35,416 nucleotides of DNA. Origin: a virus. Numbering within the stretch: position 1 is the stretch's first letter; every line of letters begins with the position of its first letter. Shown here piece by piece: positions 21,577 to 28,429 of the stretch. A program made the translations under genes and the position numbers. The stretch is taken from IMG/VR virus record IMGVR_UViG_3300005536_000012, positions 1-35,416 of that record; one strand, given 5' to 3'. Under the pieces are notes generated by a model. It was given only the letters and a program-made list of their open reading frames with translations. It had not been told where the DNA came from and searched no databases.

Positions 21577-22326
21577 ATGACCGCTCCGAACATCACCCTT
21601 CAAAACGTGCGCCGCAGCCTTGGACTCAGCCAGGACGACATGGCCCGCGCGATCCGTGCCGCCGGCGGCCAGATCGGCGAGCCGAACGAGGTCAGCAAGC
21701 GGACCGTGCAGCGCTGGGAAGCCGGCGCGGTCGTGCCGATCCAGCGGCTCGCCCGCGCGCTCGAGCGGGTCACCGGGCTGCCGATGAGCCAGCTCGGCTT
21801 CGGACCGAGGGAGGTGCTGGTGGGCGACGACGGCCTCGGCGGGCACGACGTGCAAGTCAAGCCCATCACCGCGCCGGACGTGGTACCCACCGCGGCGTCC
21901 CCGGCGCCGCGCGCGAACCTGTCCGGCATCTGGCTGTCGCGCTACGAATACTTCTCGTCCGGCCGCAACTTGACCTTCACCGGTTTGCACTACGTGACCC
22001 TGCTGCAGCACGGCGACCGGCTGACCGTTCGGTCGCTGCCCGGCTCGTCCGACTCGCCGCTGTCGATGGACCTCACCCTGGACGGCAACGTCATCACCGG
22101 CACATGGGTCGAGCAGACAGCCGCGGACGGCTACTACCGTGGCGCCCGCTACCACGGCGCGATCCAGATGCTCGTCGAGCCGACTGGCCGGCGCATGGTC
22201 GGAAAGTGGGTTGGCTTCGGCGCGGAGATGGATGTGAACACCGGGCCGTGGGAGTTGGTCTTCCAAGAGTCGTCCACCTCGAAGTCTGCGATGGAGCGCT
22301 ACAACCGGCCGCCCGAGGTGGGCTAG
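21577..22326 (+). CDS. XRE-family regulator with C-terminal beta domain, candidate repressor
   Basis: 249 aa. Residues about 7-70 form a Cro/C1-type HTH (LQNVRRSLGLSQDDMARAIR, then VSKRTVQRWEAGAVVP). After a Pro/Ala linker, residues about 112-245 form a beta-rich domain with SGIWLSRYEYFSSGR, DLTLDGNVITGTW, GYYRGARYHGAIQMLVEP and MVGKWVGFG. The same two-domain layout is common among lone regulators of actinomycetes, so this may be a host-derived gene. Few bases lie between a weak TATCGT -10 and the ATG, so the mRNA may be leaderless. It is the best candidate for the immunity repressor, though unproven. Confidence 0.8.
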   Translation: MTAPNITLQNVRRSLGLSQDDMARAIRAAGGQIGEPNEVSKRTVQRWEAGAVVPIQRLARALERVTGLPMSQLGFGPREVLVGDDGLGGHDVQVKPITAPDVVPTAASPAPRANLSGIWLSRYEYFSSGRNLTFTGLHYVTLLQHGDRLTVRSLPGSSDSPLSMDLTLDGNVITGTWVEQTAADGYYRGARYHGAIQMLVEPTGRRMVGKWVGFGAEMDVNTGPWELVFQESSTSKSAMERYNRPPEVG

Positions 22327-22538
22327 TCGATCGCCCGGCGACACGGCCCTGGCCCGTAGAAGACGTCAGGGCCGACGCGCTCCAGTTCGGCGCGTTCCCA
22401 CGCCTTGATCCGGCGTGCCTGCTCGCGGCGCGCGCGGCTCTTCGGCCGGCGCAGCGCCACCTCCGCGATCGCCCACAGCACGCCTACCGCGACGAGCGCG
22501 CCGCCGCCGATTACCAGAATTGATGGATCGTCGGGCAT
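22323..22538 (-). CDS. Single-helix membrane protein with basic tail
   Basis: 71 aa from ATG 22538, with GGAGGCGAA upstream on the minus strand. One N-terminal membrane helix (ILVIGGGALVAVGVLWAIAE) is followed by a strongly basic segment (RRPKSRARREQARRIKAW) on the cytoplasmic side. It converges on the XRE gene and their stops overlap. Function unknown; expression from the control region suggests a prophage-state gene. Confidence 0.68.
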   Translation of the reverse strand: MPDDPSILVIGGGALVAVGVLWAIAEVALRRPKSRARREQARRIKAWERAELERVGPDVFYGPGPCRRAID

Positions 22539-22618
22539 TTCGCCTCCCCACCACGAGAGCTCAATAAACAGCCACCGTGCCAGACACGGCGCGCTTCGTC
22601 AACCAATCTGCGCAGCGT

Positions 22619-22635
22619 ACATAGGCTGTGTATGT
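22619..22635. promoter_or_regulatory. Inverted repeat ACATA-N7-TATGT upstream of the GntR-type gene
   Basis: A 17-bp dyad about 40 bp before the regulator start. GntR-type proteins often bind such short dyads in their own promoter, so autoregulation is plausible. No clear -10/-35 pair was identified. Confidence 0.45.
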
Positions 22636-22674
22636 CGGACACGTCGTCGGCGGGGGGTGCTCGACTTGCTGGCT

Positions 22675-22902
22675 GTGCCCATACCCATGACCGCGAACCA
22701 GATCGTGGACGACATGGAGGCACGCATCCGGTCCGGCGAATACCCGCCAGGAACCCGGCTTCCATCGGCCCGTGACCTGGCGGTTCTCTATGGCATCGGG
22801 ATGTCCACCGCCAACAAGGTCTACCTGATCCTCAAAACAAAGGGCCTGGTCGTTGGCGTGCCGGGCGTCGGCGTCTATGTCGCCGAAGATTTGTCCCAAT
22901 AG
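22675..22902 (+). CDS. GntR-type winged-helix regulator, short form
   Basis: 75 aa if GTG 22675 is used (V-PIPMTANQIVDDMEARI); GTG 22657, TTG 22666 and ATG 22687 are in frame. The pattern RIRSGEYPPGTRLPSARDLA, then STANKVYLILKTKGLV and a final VPGVGVYVAE is the GntR DNA-binding domain almost exactly. There is no ligand-binding C-terminal domain. Such stand-alone GntR domains occur in actinomycete mobile elements and usually act as repressors. Confidence 0.8.
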   Translation: MPIPMTANQIVDDMEARIRSGEYPPGTRLPSARDLAVLYGIGMSTANKVYLILKTKGLVVGVPGVGVYVAEDLSQ

Positions 22903-23125
22903 GGTCCATCGCACGAACCCACATGTGCGTTACGCAATTTGCAGATATTCCGCCCGATCGTCCAAAACATCAGCGTGTTGCCGTGAACCGCTTGAGTGAA
23001 CTTGCGTTTCACGAAAGGGTTGGATCTGTCGGGGGCAGGGTGCGAGGTTCCCGACACCCCTTCAATCTTTTATCGCAAGGGCCCCAGGGGAGGTGGCCCC
23101 CGGCTGCCGTTGGAGGTTCGCACAC
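22903..23125. other. Non-coding spacer with hairpin after the GntR-type gene
   Basis: No gene is supported here. It holds an 11-mer dyad TGCGTTACGCA (22926-22936), which resembles the TGCGT/ACGCA half-sites near 24200, and a CGTTTCACG at about 23006. A 7-bp hairpin (23027-23056) and a GGAGG site before the next gene complete it. Local GC is lower than in the genes around it. Confidence 0.45.
23027..23056 (+). terminator. Probable terminator after the GntR-type gene
   Basis: TGTCGGG (23027-23033) pairs with CCCGACA (23050-23056) around 16 bases and is followed by CCCCTTCAATCTTTTAT. The run of T is delayed, so efficiency is uncertain. Confidence 0.5.
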
Positions 23126-23593
23126 ATGCAGCCCGTCACAAAGCGTTTCATCTGCTGGGGATTAGCTGCGTTCATCCTCGCGCCCTACATGCTGGCGGTG
23201 GTTCTCAGCTGGAGCGAACGGGTGCAGCTGCCGCCTGGTGTCGCGTCGCTGGTGGTGCTGGCCGTCCTCGGCTTGGGCTACGCCGGCCACCAGTGCGGGA
23301 AGGTTCGCCGTATCGCCGAAGCCGCGTCCGGATCGGACAACGCCCAGCTCGTCGAGATCGTTGGCAGGGCCGCGGCGTTGCTCGAGCAGCAGAACCACAG
23401 CATCGCGATGCTGCGCGAGGCCATCCTCGCGCCGAGGACGACCCCGCGGCAGCGCGCGCCGCGTAACCGGCGGAAGAAGCCGGCCGAGGGCGACGCCGAC
23501 CCGCCGGGGTTACCGCAGGAAGCGTGGATGGCCGATGTCGCCGAGGCATTCCACCTTGGGCAGAAGGTGCGGCCGCCCGACGAGCCGGTCTGA
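23126..23593 (+). CDS. Membrane protein with coiled coil, unknown
   Basis: 155 aa; ATG 23126 has GGAGG nine bases upstream. Two membrane helices (FICWGLAAFILAPYMLAVVL and a second around 35-53, VASLVVLAVLGLGYAG) are followed by a coiled coil (about 75-105, VEIVGRAAALLEQQNHSIAM), a basic stretch (PRQRAPRNRRKKP) and an acidic/Pro-rich tail. It ends one base before the convergent recombinase frame. No recognised family; the layout suits an envelope-active lysogeny or exclusion protein, which is inference. Confidence 0.66.
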   Translation: MQPVTKRFICWGLAAFILAPYMLAVVLSWSERVQLPPGVASLVVLAVLGLGYAGHQCGKVRRIAEAASGSDNAQLVEIVGRAAALLEQQNHSIAMLREAILAPRTTPRQRAPRNRRKKPAEGDADPPGLPQEAWMADVAEAFHLGQKVRPPDEPV

Positions 23594-24082
23594 TCAAAGC
23601 CGGTCGGCGACGCTGAGCTTGCGGGCGGCCTTCTCGGCCCGCGACAGGCGGGTGCTGCGGCCGTAAAGGCGGCTCATCCGCGACCCGGGCGTCCAGCCGA
23701 ACAACGCCTCCGCGTCGTCCTCGCTGCCGCCTTGGTCACGCCAATGGTGGTAGCTGGTGTGGCGCAGCTGGTGCGGCCGCACCCGCCCGATGCCGGCCTG
23801 CTTGCACCGGCGGAGCAGCATCTGCCGGATGCCCCAATCAGTCAACGCCTTGCCCCGTTGGCCGAGCCACAGCTCGGGCAGCTTCGCGAGCGGATGCTTC
23901 GCGCGGACCCGTAGGTAGCGGTCGAACGCCTGGCCTGTCTTGATACCGAACGGGATGCGGCGCCACCGCGCGCCCTTGCCGAGGAACAGCAAGCTGCTGT
24001 TGCGCATGTCCACGTTCTCGAGCAGGATCGCGGCCATCTCGGCCCGCCGCGGGGTACCCGGCTCGCAGAACAGCCGGATCAT
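23594..24082 (-). pseudogene. int: Tyrosine recombinase (integrase) reduced to its catalytic domain
   Basis: From ATG 24082 the frame encodes 162 aa that carry the whole catalytic set: Arg in PGTPRRAEMA, Lys in FLGKGARWRR, HxxR in RPHQLRHTSY, Trp in LFGWTPGS and Tyr in MSRLYGRST. Upstream the frame continues only through SFEDRRDTA and stops at a TAG (24123-24125). The core-binding N-terminal domain, about 150 residues in intact relatives, is missing. In a different frame an ORF with KPWNRESFFRWLDRRIAELD runs into the same point and would join only after a +1 shift. At most 62 residues are available that way. The gene is probably broken. Confidence 0.78.
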
Positions 24083-24407
24083 CGCCGTGTCGCGGCGGTC
24101 TTCGAAGCTTCTTGATGGGTGGGTCTAGTTCGGCGATGCGCCGGTCTAGCCACCGGAAGAAGCTTTCGCGGTTCCAAGGCTTGGAATTTTGCGTGCGCAC
24201 ACGCACGACCCTAGCGGGGTGAGACTTCGTCGTCACGTGCGTTCGCGGACGCAAATCCCCAGGTCGGGCGCTGCGCTGTGGTGCGTCGGACATTGATAGA
24301 CCCCCAGAATTCAATGTGCGCCTGCGCACCATGATGCGGGAAGTCGTCAAGGCTCGGCAAGTAATTCGACGTGAGTATCTTGCGCTAGCGCACGGACCTG
24401 TGCTCTT
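24083..24407. other. Divergent control region with five TGCG dyads
   Basis: This 325-nt stretch separates the recombinase remnant from the early rightward genes. It carries the fusion point of the integrase (24083-24125) and four of the five dyad sites described next. It is lower in GC than its neighbours, and no other gene is supported. Confidence 0.6.
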
Positions 24408-24429
24408 ATGGCTTGCGTGAGCGAACGCA
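24190..24429. promoter_or_regulatory. Operator array of five TGCG-type dyads
   Basis: Three sites have the form TGCGT-N6-ACGCA (24190-24205, 24238-24253, 24414-24429). Two have TGCGC-N2-GCGCA (24317-24328 and 24381-24392). A TTGCGCAA follows at 24436-24443. Centres are spaced 48, 77, 64 and 35 bp. The array spans the promoter region and the start codon of the HTH gene at 24408, as in the operators of lambda-like immunity regions. Confidence 0.75.
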
Positions 24430-24686
24430 CGGAACTTGCGCAACCGGACGCGACCGATGACACGGTCGAACTCGACATCGCGGTGTGGGAACGGATCATG
24501 AACGACCTCGGCCACACCACCGACGCCCAGCGCGCCCGCGCGCTTCGCATGAACCACGGCGTCATCAGCCGAATCCGCAAGGGCACAGCCCGCCCCGGAC
24601 GCAAGTTCGTCGCTCGGACCCTCAGCCTCGGCATCCCCTTTGCCGCGGTCTTCCGCGCCGTCCCGGAACAGCGCCATGGCAACTGA
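24408..24686 (+). CDS. Small HTH protein, Cro-like, first gene of the early arm
   Basis: 92 aa from ATG 24408; GTG 24417 is an alternative. The second half is a helix-turn-helix: TTDAQRARALRMNHGVISRI followed by RKGTARPGRKFVARTL. The N-terminus is acidic and polar. There is no clear Shine-Dalgarno, so it may be leaderless. Two operator dyads lie at its promoter and across its first codons, so it probably controls, or is controlled by, the same switch. It is the first gene of the rightward early arm. Confidence 0.75.
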   Translation: MACVSERTELAQPDATDDTVELDIAVWERIMNDLGHTTDAQRARALRMNHGVISRIRKGTARPGRKFVARTLSLGIPFAAVFRAVPEQRHGN

Positions 24687-24921
24687 CGCTGTCCGCCGCA
24701 CCGCAGCACGAATCGGCGCGCTGGCCCGCTGGTCCAAAGACGACCCGGTCGAGGGCACCCGCGCCGCCCGCGAGAGCTTCCTCGCCCGCTTCGAGCGTCA
24801 GGTCGACCCAGAGGGCGTCCTCGACCCGGACGAGCGTCAGCGCCGCGCCCTGTGCGCGCGCCGGGCCTACATGTCGCAGCTGGCCCTCCGGTCGGCCAAG
24901 TCCCGGGCCGTGGCCGCATGA
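24676..24921 (+). CDS. Unknown helical protein of a family common in actinomycetes
   Basis: 81 aa from ATG 24676, overlapping the HTH gene by 11 nt. The core RTAARIGALARWSKDDPVEG, then RAARESFLARFERQVDPEGV and RARRAYMSQLALRSAKSR is a pattern I recall from many phage and actinomycete proteins of unknown function that accompany small HTH genes. It is Ala/Arg-rich and helical. Confidence 0.7.
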   Translation: MATDAVRRTAARIGALARWSKDDPVEGTRAARESFLARFERQVDPEGVLDPDERQRRALCARRAYMSQLALRSAKSRAVAA

Positions 24922-25052
24922 ACATTCACCTGCTGCCCACCGACCGCCAGGACGTGATGGTCGCCATGCTCGGCCTCTGGTACGTCGGCTTCACCGGCCT
25001 CTACGCCTGGCTTTCGCCATGGCGACCACGACGGCGGCATCGGTCGCCCTAA
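24918..25052 (+). CDS. 44-aa membrane peptide
   Basis: ATG 24918 overlaps the previous stop (ATGA). One hydrophobic segment (VMVAMLGLWYVGFTGLYAWL) is followed by a basic tail (WRPRRRHRSP). The coupling and the hydrophobic pattern support it. Function unknown. Confidence 0.6.
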   Translation: MNIHLLPTDRQDVMVAMLGLWYVGFTGLYAWLSPWRPRRRHRSP

Positions 25053-25279
25053 AGCTCCGGCGCGCTCCGTGACAGCTGTCTCCAGGGCGCGCTGAGAACT
25101 CCCGGCGCGTGGCATCGCCGGGGGCGTGCGCCGCCTCACCTCCCCCGAGAGAGGCCGAGCGCACCGGGCCGGTGGCGGGCCACCACACCACCGTCACCGG
25201 CCCGCCAAACCAGAAAGCCCCGAGCGATACCAGCGCCCGAGGCCTCCGACTTCCCACGAGACGACAAAGGAAGGAAGCA
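25053..25279. other. Non-coding spacer in the early arm with hairpins
   Basis: Contains GACAGCTGTC (25071-25080), a perfect 10-bp palindrome, and a 9-bp hairpin, TGGCGGGCC (25173-25181) with GGCCCGCCA (25199-25207). AAAGGAAGGAAG at the end is the ribosome-binding site of the next gene. No promoter hexamers are convincing, and the only long frame crossing it is low-complexity Pro/Arg sequence typical of a shadow. Confidence 0.5.
25173..25207 (+). terminator. 9-bp hairpin upstream of the next early gene
   Basis: Perfect arms TGGCGGGCC/GGCCCGCCA around 17 bases. No U tract follows, so this is a possible attenuator or rho-dependent pause rather than a standard terminator. Confidence 0.45.
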
Positions 25280-25570
25280 ATGTCATCTCTGAATGGAAGC
25301 TACAACCTCGCGCGGTGCTACGTCGAGGTTGTCCTCGGCCAGCTGCGCGAATGGGTCGGCAAAGACGCCCCGCGTTCGTCGGCCGCGAAGGTCCTCGACG
25401 AGTGGCGGCTAAAGGCCGGTCTGTCGCCCGAGCTGCGCGCCGCCGTCCTGGACTACTTCACCGCCGACCGCGATCCGGTACCCGGACTCGACTTTCCCCT
25501 CCCGGCCGAGTTGGAGCCTGCGTGCCTGCCGCCGGGCGGCTGGGGCGAGTGGGGAGAGCTGCCCACATGA
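25280..25570 (+). CDS. Unknown 96-aa early protein
   Basis: ATG 25280 has AAGGAAG upstream. The first 60 residues are helical (ARCYVEVVLGQLREWVGKD, then LDEWRLKAGLSPELRAAVLD) and the tail is Pro/Gly/Trp-rich (LPPGGWGEWGELPT). No membrane helix or known motif. Its end overlaps the next gene by four bases. Confidence 0.65.
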   Translation: MSSLNGSYNLARCYVEVVLGQLREWVGKDAPRSSAAKVLDEWRLKAGLSPELRAAVLDYFTADRDPVPGLDFPLPAELEPACLPPGGWGEWGELPT

Positions 25571-25935
25571 GCGAATACACCTACCTGCACATGTGGGAGA
25601 TCGTCGACCAAGACCTGCCGATATCGGTGCTCATTGCCGAGGCATGCCGAGACCTCGACCGGCTCGTGGAGCTCGCTGGTGGCCGCATCGAGGGCGCTCC
25701 TAATTGGACAATCGTCGACAACCGCCTGATCTGTAAGGTGCCCGCCCGCGCTTTCGATCCCGACGAGGAAGCCAGTCTGCCCGAGGTCGTGCCGGGCCGC
25801 CGGACGCCAGCTGCGGTGGTGGCCGAGATCCAACGCATGGCTGGCCGCGGCATGACCCCACGCCAGATCTCCGATGCCCTGGGCGTCGATCGCAAGACCG
25901 TCGCCCGCTACTCCAGCCGGGCGGTGGCCGCATGA
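25567..25935 (+). CDS. Early protein with C-terminal HTH
   Basis: 122 aa from ATG 25567. The N-terminal 75 residues are mixed, with WEIVDQDLPISVLIAEACRD. The C-terminal part, AAVVAEIQRMAGRGMTPRQI then SDALGVDRKTVARYSS, is a resolvase-like/homeodomain-like HTH. This suggests binding to DNA, perhaps as an early regulator. It is coupled to both neighbours by ATGA overlaps. Confidence 0.7.
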   Translation: MSEYTYLHMWEIVDQDLPISVLIAEACRDLDRLVELAGGRIEGAPNWTIVDNRLICKVPARAFDPDEEASLPEVVPGRRTPAAVVAEIQRMAGRGMTPRQISDALGVDRKTVARYSSRAVAA

Positions 25936-26141
25936 TCGCCTACCTGATCGCCATCGCGGCATGCCTGACTGTTCCGCTCGTGCTCGCCGCCTCCTACTCG
26001 CGACCGCCCGCGCGGCACCGCCGCACCGGCCTCGCCCGGCTCCCCCAACGCCTGCAGCTCGCCATCGTCGCGGCCGTCGCCGCAGCGACCATCCGTCCAG
26101 ATTGGAGCAAGGCATGGACGCCGTCACCGTCGCCGGCCTGA
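25932..26141 (+). CDS. Small membrane protein of the early arm
   Basis: 69 aa from ATG 25932 (ATGA overlap). A first hydrophobic helix (IAYLIAIAACLTVPLVLAAS) is followed by a basic loop (RPPARHRRTG) and a weaker second hydrophobic stretch (LAIVAAVAAATI). It overlaps the next gene by 28 nt. This makes its C-terminus uncertain; it may be shorter in function. Confidence 0.55.
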   Translation: MIAYLIAIAACLTVPLVLAASYSRPPARHRRTGLARLPQRLQLAIVAAVAAATIRPDWSKAWTPSPSPA

Positions 26142-26251
26142 TCGCCATCGGCGTGCTCTCCGCCGCCGCCGTCTCGTTCCCGCTCATCGTCCGCGGCCTC
26201 CATGCGCTCGACGCGTGGCGCGGCCGCCGCTTCAACGGAGGTACCCGGTGA
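26114..26251 (+). CDS. 45-aa membrane peptide
   Basis: ATG 26114 has GGAG (26104-26107) six bases upstream. A single membrane helix (VAGLIAIGVLSAAAVSFPLI) is followed by a basic tail (RGLHALDAWRGRRFNGGTR). The next gene starts inside its stop (GTGA). Function unknown. Confidence 0.62.
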   Translation: MDAVTVAGLIAIGVLSAAAVSFPLIVRGLHALDAWRGRRFNGGTR

Positions 26252-26376
26252 AGGTCAAGGAGATCCCCGAGACCGTCGCGTGGCTCGGCGTAGCCCTGGT
26301 GGCCGTCGGCACGCTCGCGGCCGCTGTAGGCACCGCCGCGCACAAGCTCACCAACCGCAAGCGGAGGACGCGATGA
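26248..26376 (+). CDS. 42-aa membrane peptide
   Basis: GTG 26248, with GGAGGTACCC upstream. A short polar start (KVKEIPET) leads into one hydrophobic helix (VAWLGVALVAVGTLAAAVGT) and a basic end (HKLTNRKRRTR). It is coupled to both neighbours by overlapping start and stop codons. Confidence 0.62.
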   Translation: MKVKEIPETVAWLGVALVAVGTLAAAVGTAAHKLTNRKRRTR

Positions 26377-26615
26377 CCGTATTCCGCGAGGGAACCGTCT
26401 ACCTCCAAATGCGGCCGCACGGTGGCTGGCAACTGCGGGTGATGAAGGCAACCCAACGGCCACCGTCGACCGTCGACGCCGATTGCGTTGTGGTCAAGAT
26501 GCGCGTCCGCATCCCCGATCGTGCGTTCCTGCCGCTGCAGCCCGAGGCCGTCGTCACGGTGCCCGAGGAGCTCGTGCAGCACCTAATCCAGGTCGAGGCG
26601 GTGGACCCGTCATGA
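26373..26615 (+). CDS. Unknown 80-aa early protein
   Basis: ATG 26373 overlaps the previous stop. A beta-rich protein (FREGTVYLQMRPHGGWQLRV, then ADCVVVKMRVRIPDRAFLPL) with a short C-terminal helix (ELVQHLIQVEAV). The repeated strands fit a small OB- or SH3-like fold, but no family is recognised. Confidence 0.62.
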   Translation: MTVFREGTVYLQMRPHGGWQLRVMKATQRPPSTVDADCVVVKMRVRIPDRAFLPLQPEAVVTVPEELVQHLIQVEAVDPS

Positions 26616-26992
26616 AGTACCTTCGCGCTGCTGTCATTATCGCCGCGGTAATCCTGGACGCGGTCGCGATCATCGTCGGCATCGTCCTGAGCGTGTTCGT
26701 GCACTGGGCGTGGGCGTTGCTGCCGTTCGCATTCGCCGGACTGCTCGTCTGGGCGGCATGGCGGTTCCGGGTCCGCGTCGAGCGGCTTGCCCGCGCGCCA
26801 CGACCGCCGGCCATCAAGCCTGAGCGCGACCCGATCGACAAGCACTTCGGTGAGGCCATGGCCGCGTGGCAACAGCCGTGGCCGGTCAACCTGGCCGGCC
26901 GACCCGCCGGCCTCACACCAGAACAACGCGAGCTGGCTGCCGAGGACGCCCGAGCCAAGCGCTATTTCGACGGGCTCGGTGATCCCCAGTGA
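26612..26992 (+). CDS. Two-helix membrane protein of the early arm
   Basis: 126 aa from ATG 26612. Two adjacent hydrophobic segments (LRAAVIIAAVILDAVAIIVG and ALLPFAFAGLLVWAAW) lie at the N-terminus, followed by a cytoplasmic basic part and a C-terminal stretch resembling linker sequence (WQQPWPVNLAGRPAGLTPEQ). It ends in a helix with RELAAEDARAKRYFD. Function unknown. It directly precedes the recombination genes. Confidence 0.68.
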   Translation: MKYLRAAVIIAAVILDAVAIIVGIVLSVFVHWAWALLPFAFAGLLVWAAWRFRVRVERLARAPRPPAIKPERDPIDKHFGEAMAAWQQPWPVNLAGRPAGLTPEQRELAAEDARAKRYFDGLGDPQ

Positions 26993-27822
26993 CCCAGGTC
27001 AAGATGACCGCCGAGGTTGCCGCCCAGCTGCGCAAGCCGTTCGAGGCCAACGAGATCGGGAAGCTGCCGAAGGTCACCTGCCGGGCGTGCCGCGATTCGC
27101 CGTCCAAGAACTGTTCGCAGCACTCCAAAGAGCGGTGCCGGACGTGCGGCAACTGGATGACCTCGGCTCACATGCACGTCGACTACGTGGGGCACGCCGA
27201 GCTCACCGACCGGCTCCTCCAAGTCGACCGTGAGTGGTCCTGGAAACCCATGGCCACCAACCATGACGGCGTCCCATTCCTCGACACCTTCGGCGGGCTG
27301 TGGATTGAGCTCACCATCGCCGGCGTCATGCGGCTCGGCTACGGCCACGCCGACGGCAAGAAGGGCGGCGACGCCATCAAGGAAGCGATCGGCGACGCCC
27401 TGCGCAACGCCGGCATGCGCTTCGGGATCGCGCTCGACTTGTGGGGCGCCAAGTTCGAGGCCGAAGCCGCCGCCGAGTTCGCGGCCGCCGCCGAGTTTGA
27501 GGAGCCACAGCCCGAACAACAGGCCCCGCCGCCCTCACCCGTCGAGCAACCCGCGCTCGAGCACGCCGCGATGGTCAACCAATACCAGCACCGCAAGATG
27601 CACGCCCTGTGGCGCGAGCTCGGCTACGACGGCGAACAGAACCGGTTGGTTCGCCTCGACGTCACCGCGAAGATTCTCCGCCTGCCCGACCTCGACACCT
27701 CGGCTGCGCTGACCGAGGCGCAAGCCAACTCGGTCATTGCCGCGCTCGAGCAGCGCCTCGCGAAGGTCAAGCAGCAAGCCGCCCAACCCGAACCGGAGGC
27801 CGCCCATGAGCAGTCGAGCTGA
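26989..27822 (+). CDS. Rad52-like single-strand annealing protein
   Basis: 277 aa from GTG 26989. The core shows the phage Rad52/Rad22-like pattern: HVDYVGHAELTDRLLQVDRE, WSWKPMATN, GGLWIELTIAGVMRLGYG, then GGDAIKEAIGDALRNAGMRF and GIALDLWG. A Cys-rich insertion near residues 31-53 (CRAC, then C42 and CRTC) should bind zinc. After an acidic/Pro-rich linker (about 160-190) a second helical region (about 195-250) may contact DNA or partners. The protein anneals single strands in phage recombination and replication. Next to it lie the 207-aa protein and the RusA-like resolvase. Confidence 0.85.
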   Translation: MTQVKMTAEVAAQLRKPFEANEIGKLPKVTCRACRDSPSKNCSQHSKERCRTCGNWMTSAHMHVDYVGHAELTDRLLQVDREWSWKPMATNHDGVPFLDTFGGLWIELTIAGVMRLGYGHADGKKGGDAIKEAIGDALRNAGMRFGIALDLWGAKFEAEAAAEFAAAAEFEEPQPEQQAPPPSPVEQPALEHAAMVNQYQHRKMHALWRELGYDGEQNRLVRLDVTAKILRLPDLDTSAALTEAQANSVIAALEQRLAKVKQQAAQPEPEAAHEQSS

Positions 27823-28429
27823 CACCGTCAAGGCCATCCTCGTGCTCGAGGCGTTCGCCGAAGAGGCGAAGCGGGTGGCCGGTGAACACCGCGCCCGCCT
27901 CGGCGAGCAGGCGATCGCCGAGCTGGAGAAGCAGGGCACCGCCCCCACCTGGCGGCTGGTCGACATCGCGCGCGTCACGCTGCCGCTGTCCAAGCAGAAG
28001 ATCGACGTGTCCGATCCGGACAAGCTGCTGACGTGGGTGGAGGCGCGGCACCCCGACGAGGTTGAGGTCATCACCACAACCCGGGTGCGGCGCGAGTTCG
28101 TCGACGCGCTCCTGGCCTACCTCGTGGTCGTCGACGACACCGTCATGCACCCCGAGACCGCCGAGATCGTGCCCGGGCTGAAGGTCCGCCCCGGCGGGAT
28201 ACCAGGAACGCTCACCATCACCGCCGAGAAGGGCGTCAAGACCGTCGTGGCGGCCACGGCGCGGGAGATGCTCGGCACCGCCCACGCGGCGCTCGTCGCG
28301 CCGATCGTCAACGGCGAGACCGCCCCGGCCGAGCCGGCCACGTTCAGCGCCGACGGCGACCCGTTCGCGCTTTTCCCGCCCGCGGCCGACCCGTTCGCCG
28401 CTCACCCGCCCGTCGGTAGTGCCGCATGA
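27806..28429 (+). CDS. Unknown protein of the recombination cluster
   Basis: 207 aa from ATG 27806, overlapping the Rad52-like gene by 17 nt. The N-terminal half is a charged helix (VLEAFAEEAKRVAGEHRARL) followed by mixed sequence with PTWRLVDIARVTLPLSKQKI. The middle contains TVMHPETAEIVPGLKVRPGG, which recurs in phage proteins next to recombinases, and the C-terminus is Pro/Ala-rich. It probably works with the annealing protein. The function is not known to me. Confidence 0.65.
   Translation: MSSRADTVKAILVLEAFAEEAKRVAGEHRARLGEQAIAELEKQGTAPTWRLVDIARVTLPLSKQKIDVSDPDKLLTWVEARHPDEVEVITTTRVRREFVDALLAYLVVVDDTVMHPETAEIVPGLKVRPGGIPGTLTITAEKGVKTVVAATAREMLGTAHAALVAPIVNGETAPAEPATFSADGDPFALFPPAADPFAAHPPVGSAA

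Noticed and set aside
24347-24925. 192-codon minus-strand frame upstream of the integrase as its missing N-terminus
   Set aside because: It is a shadow of the rightward HTH and 81-aa genes, is not in frame with the recombinase, and shows no core-binding domain pattern.
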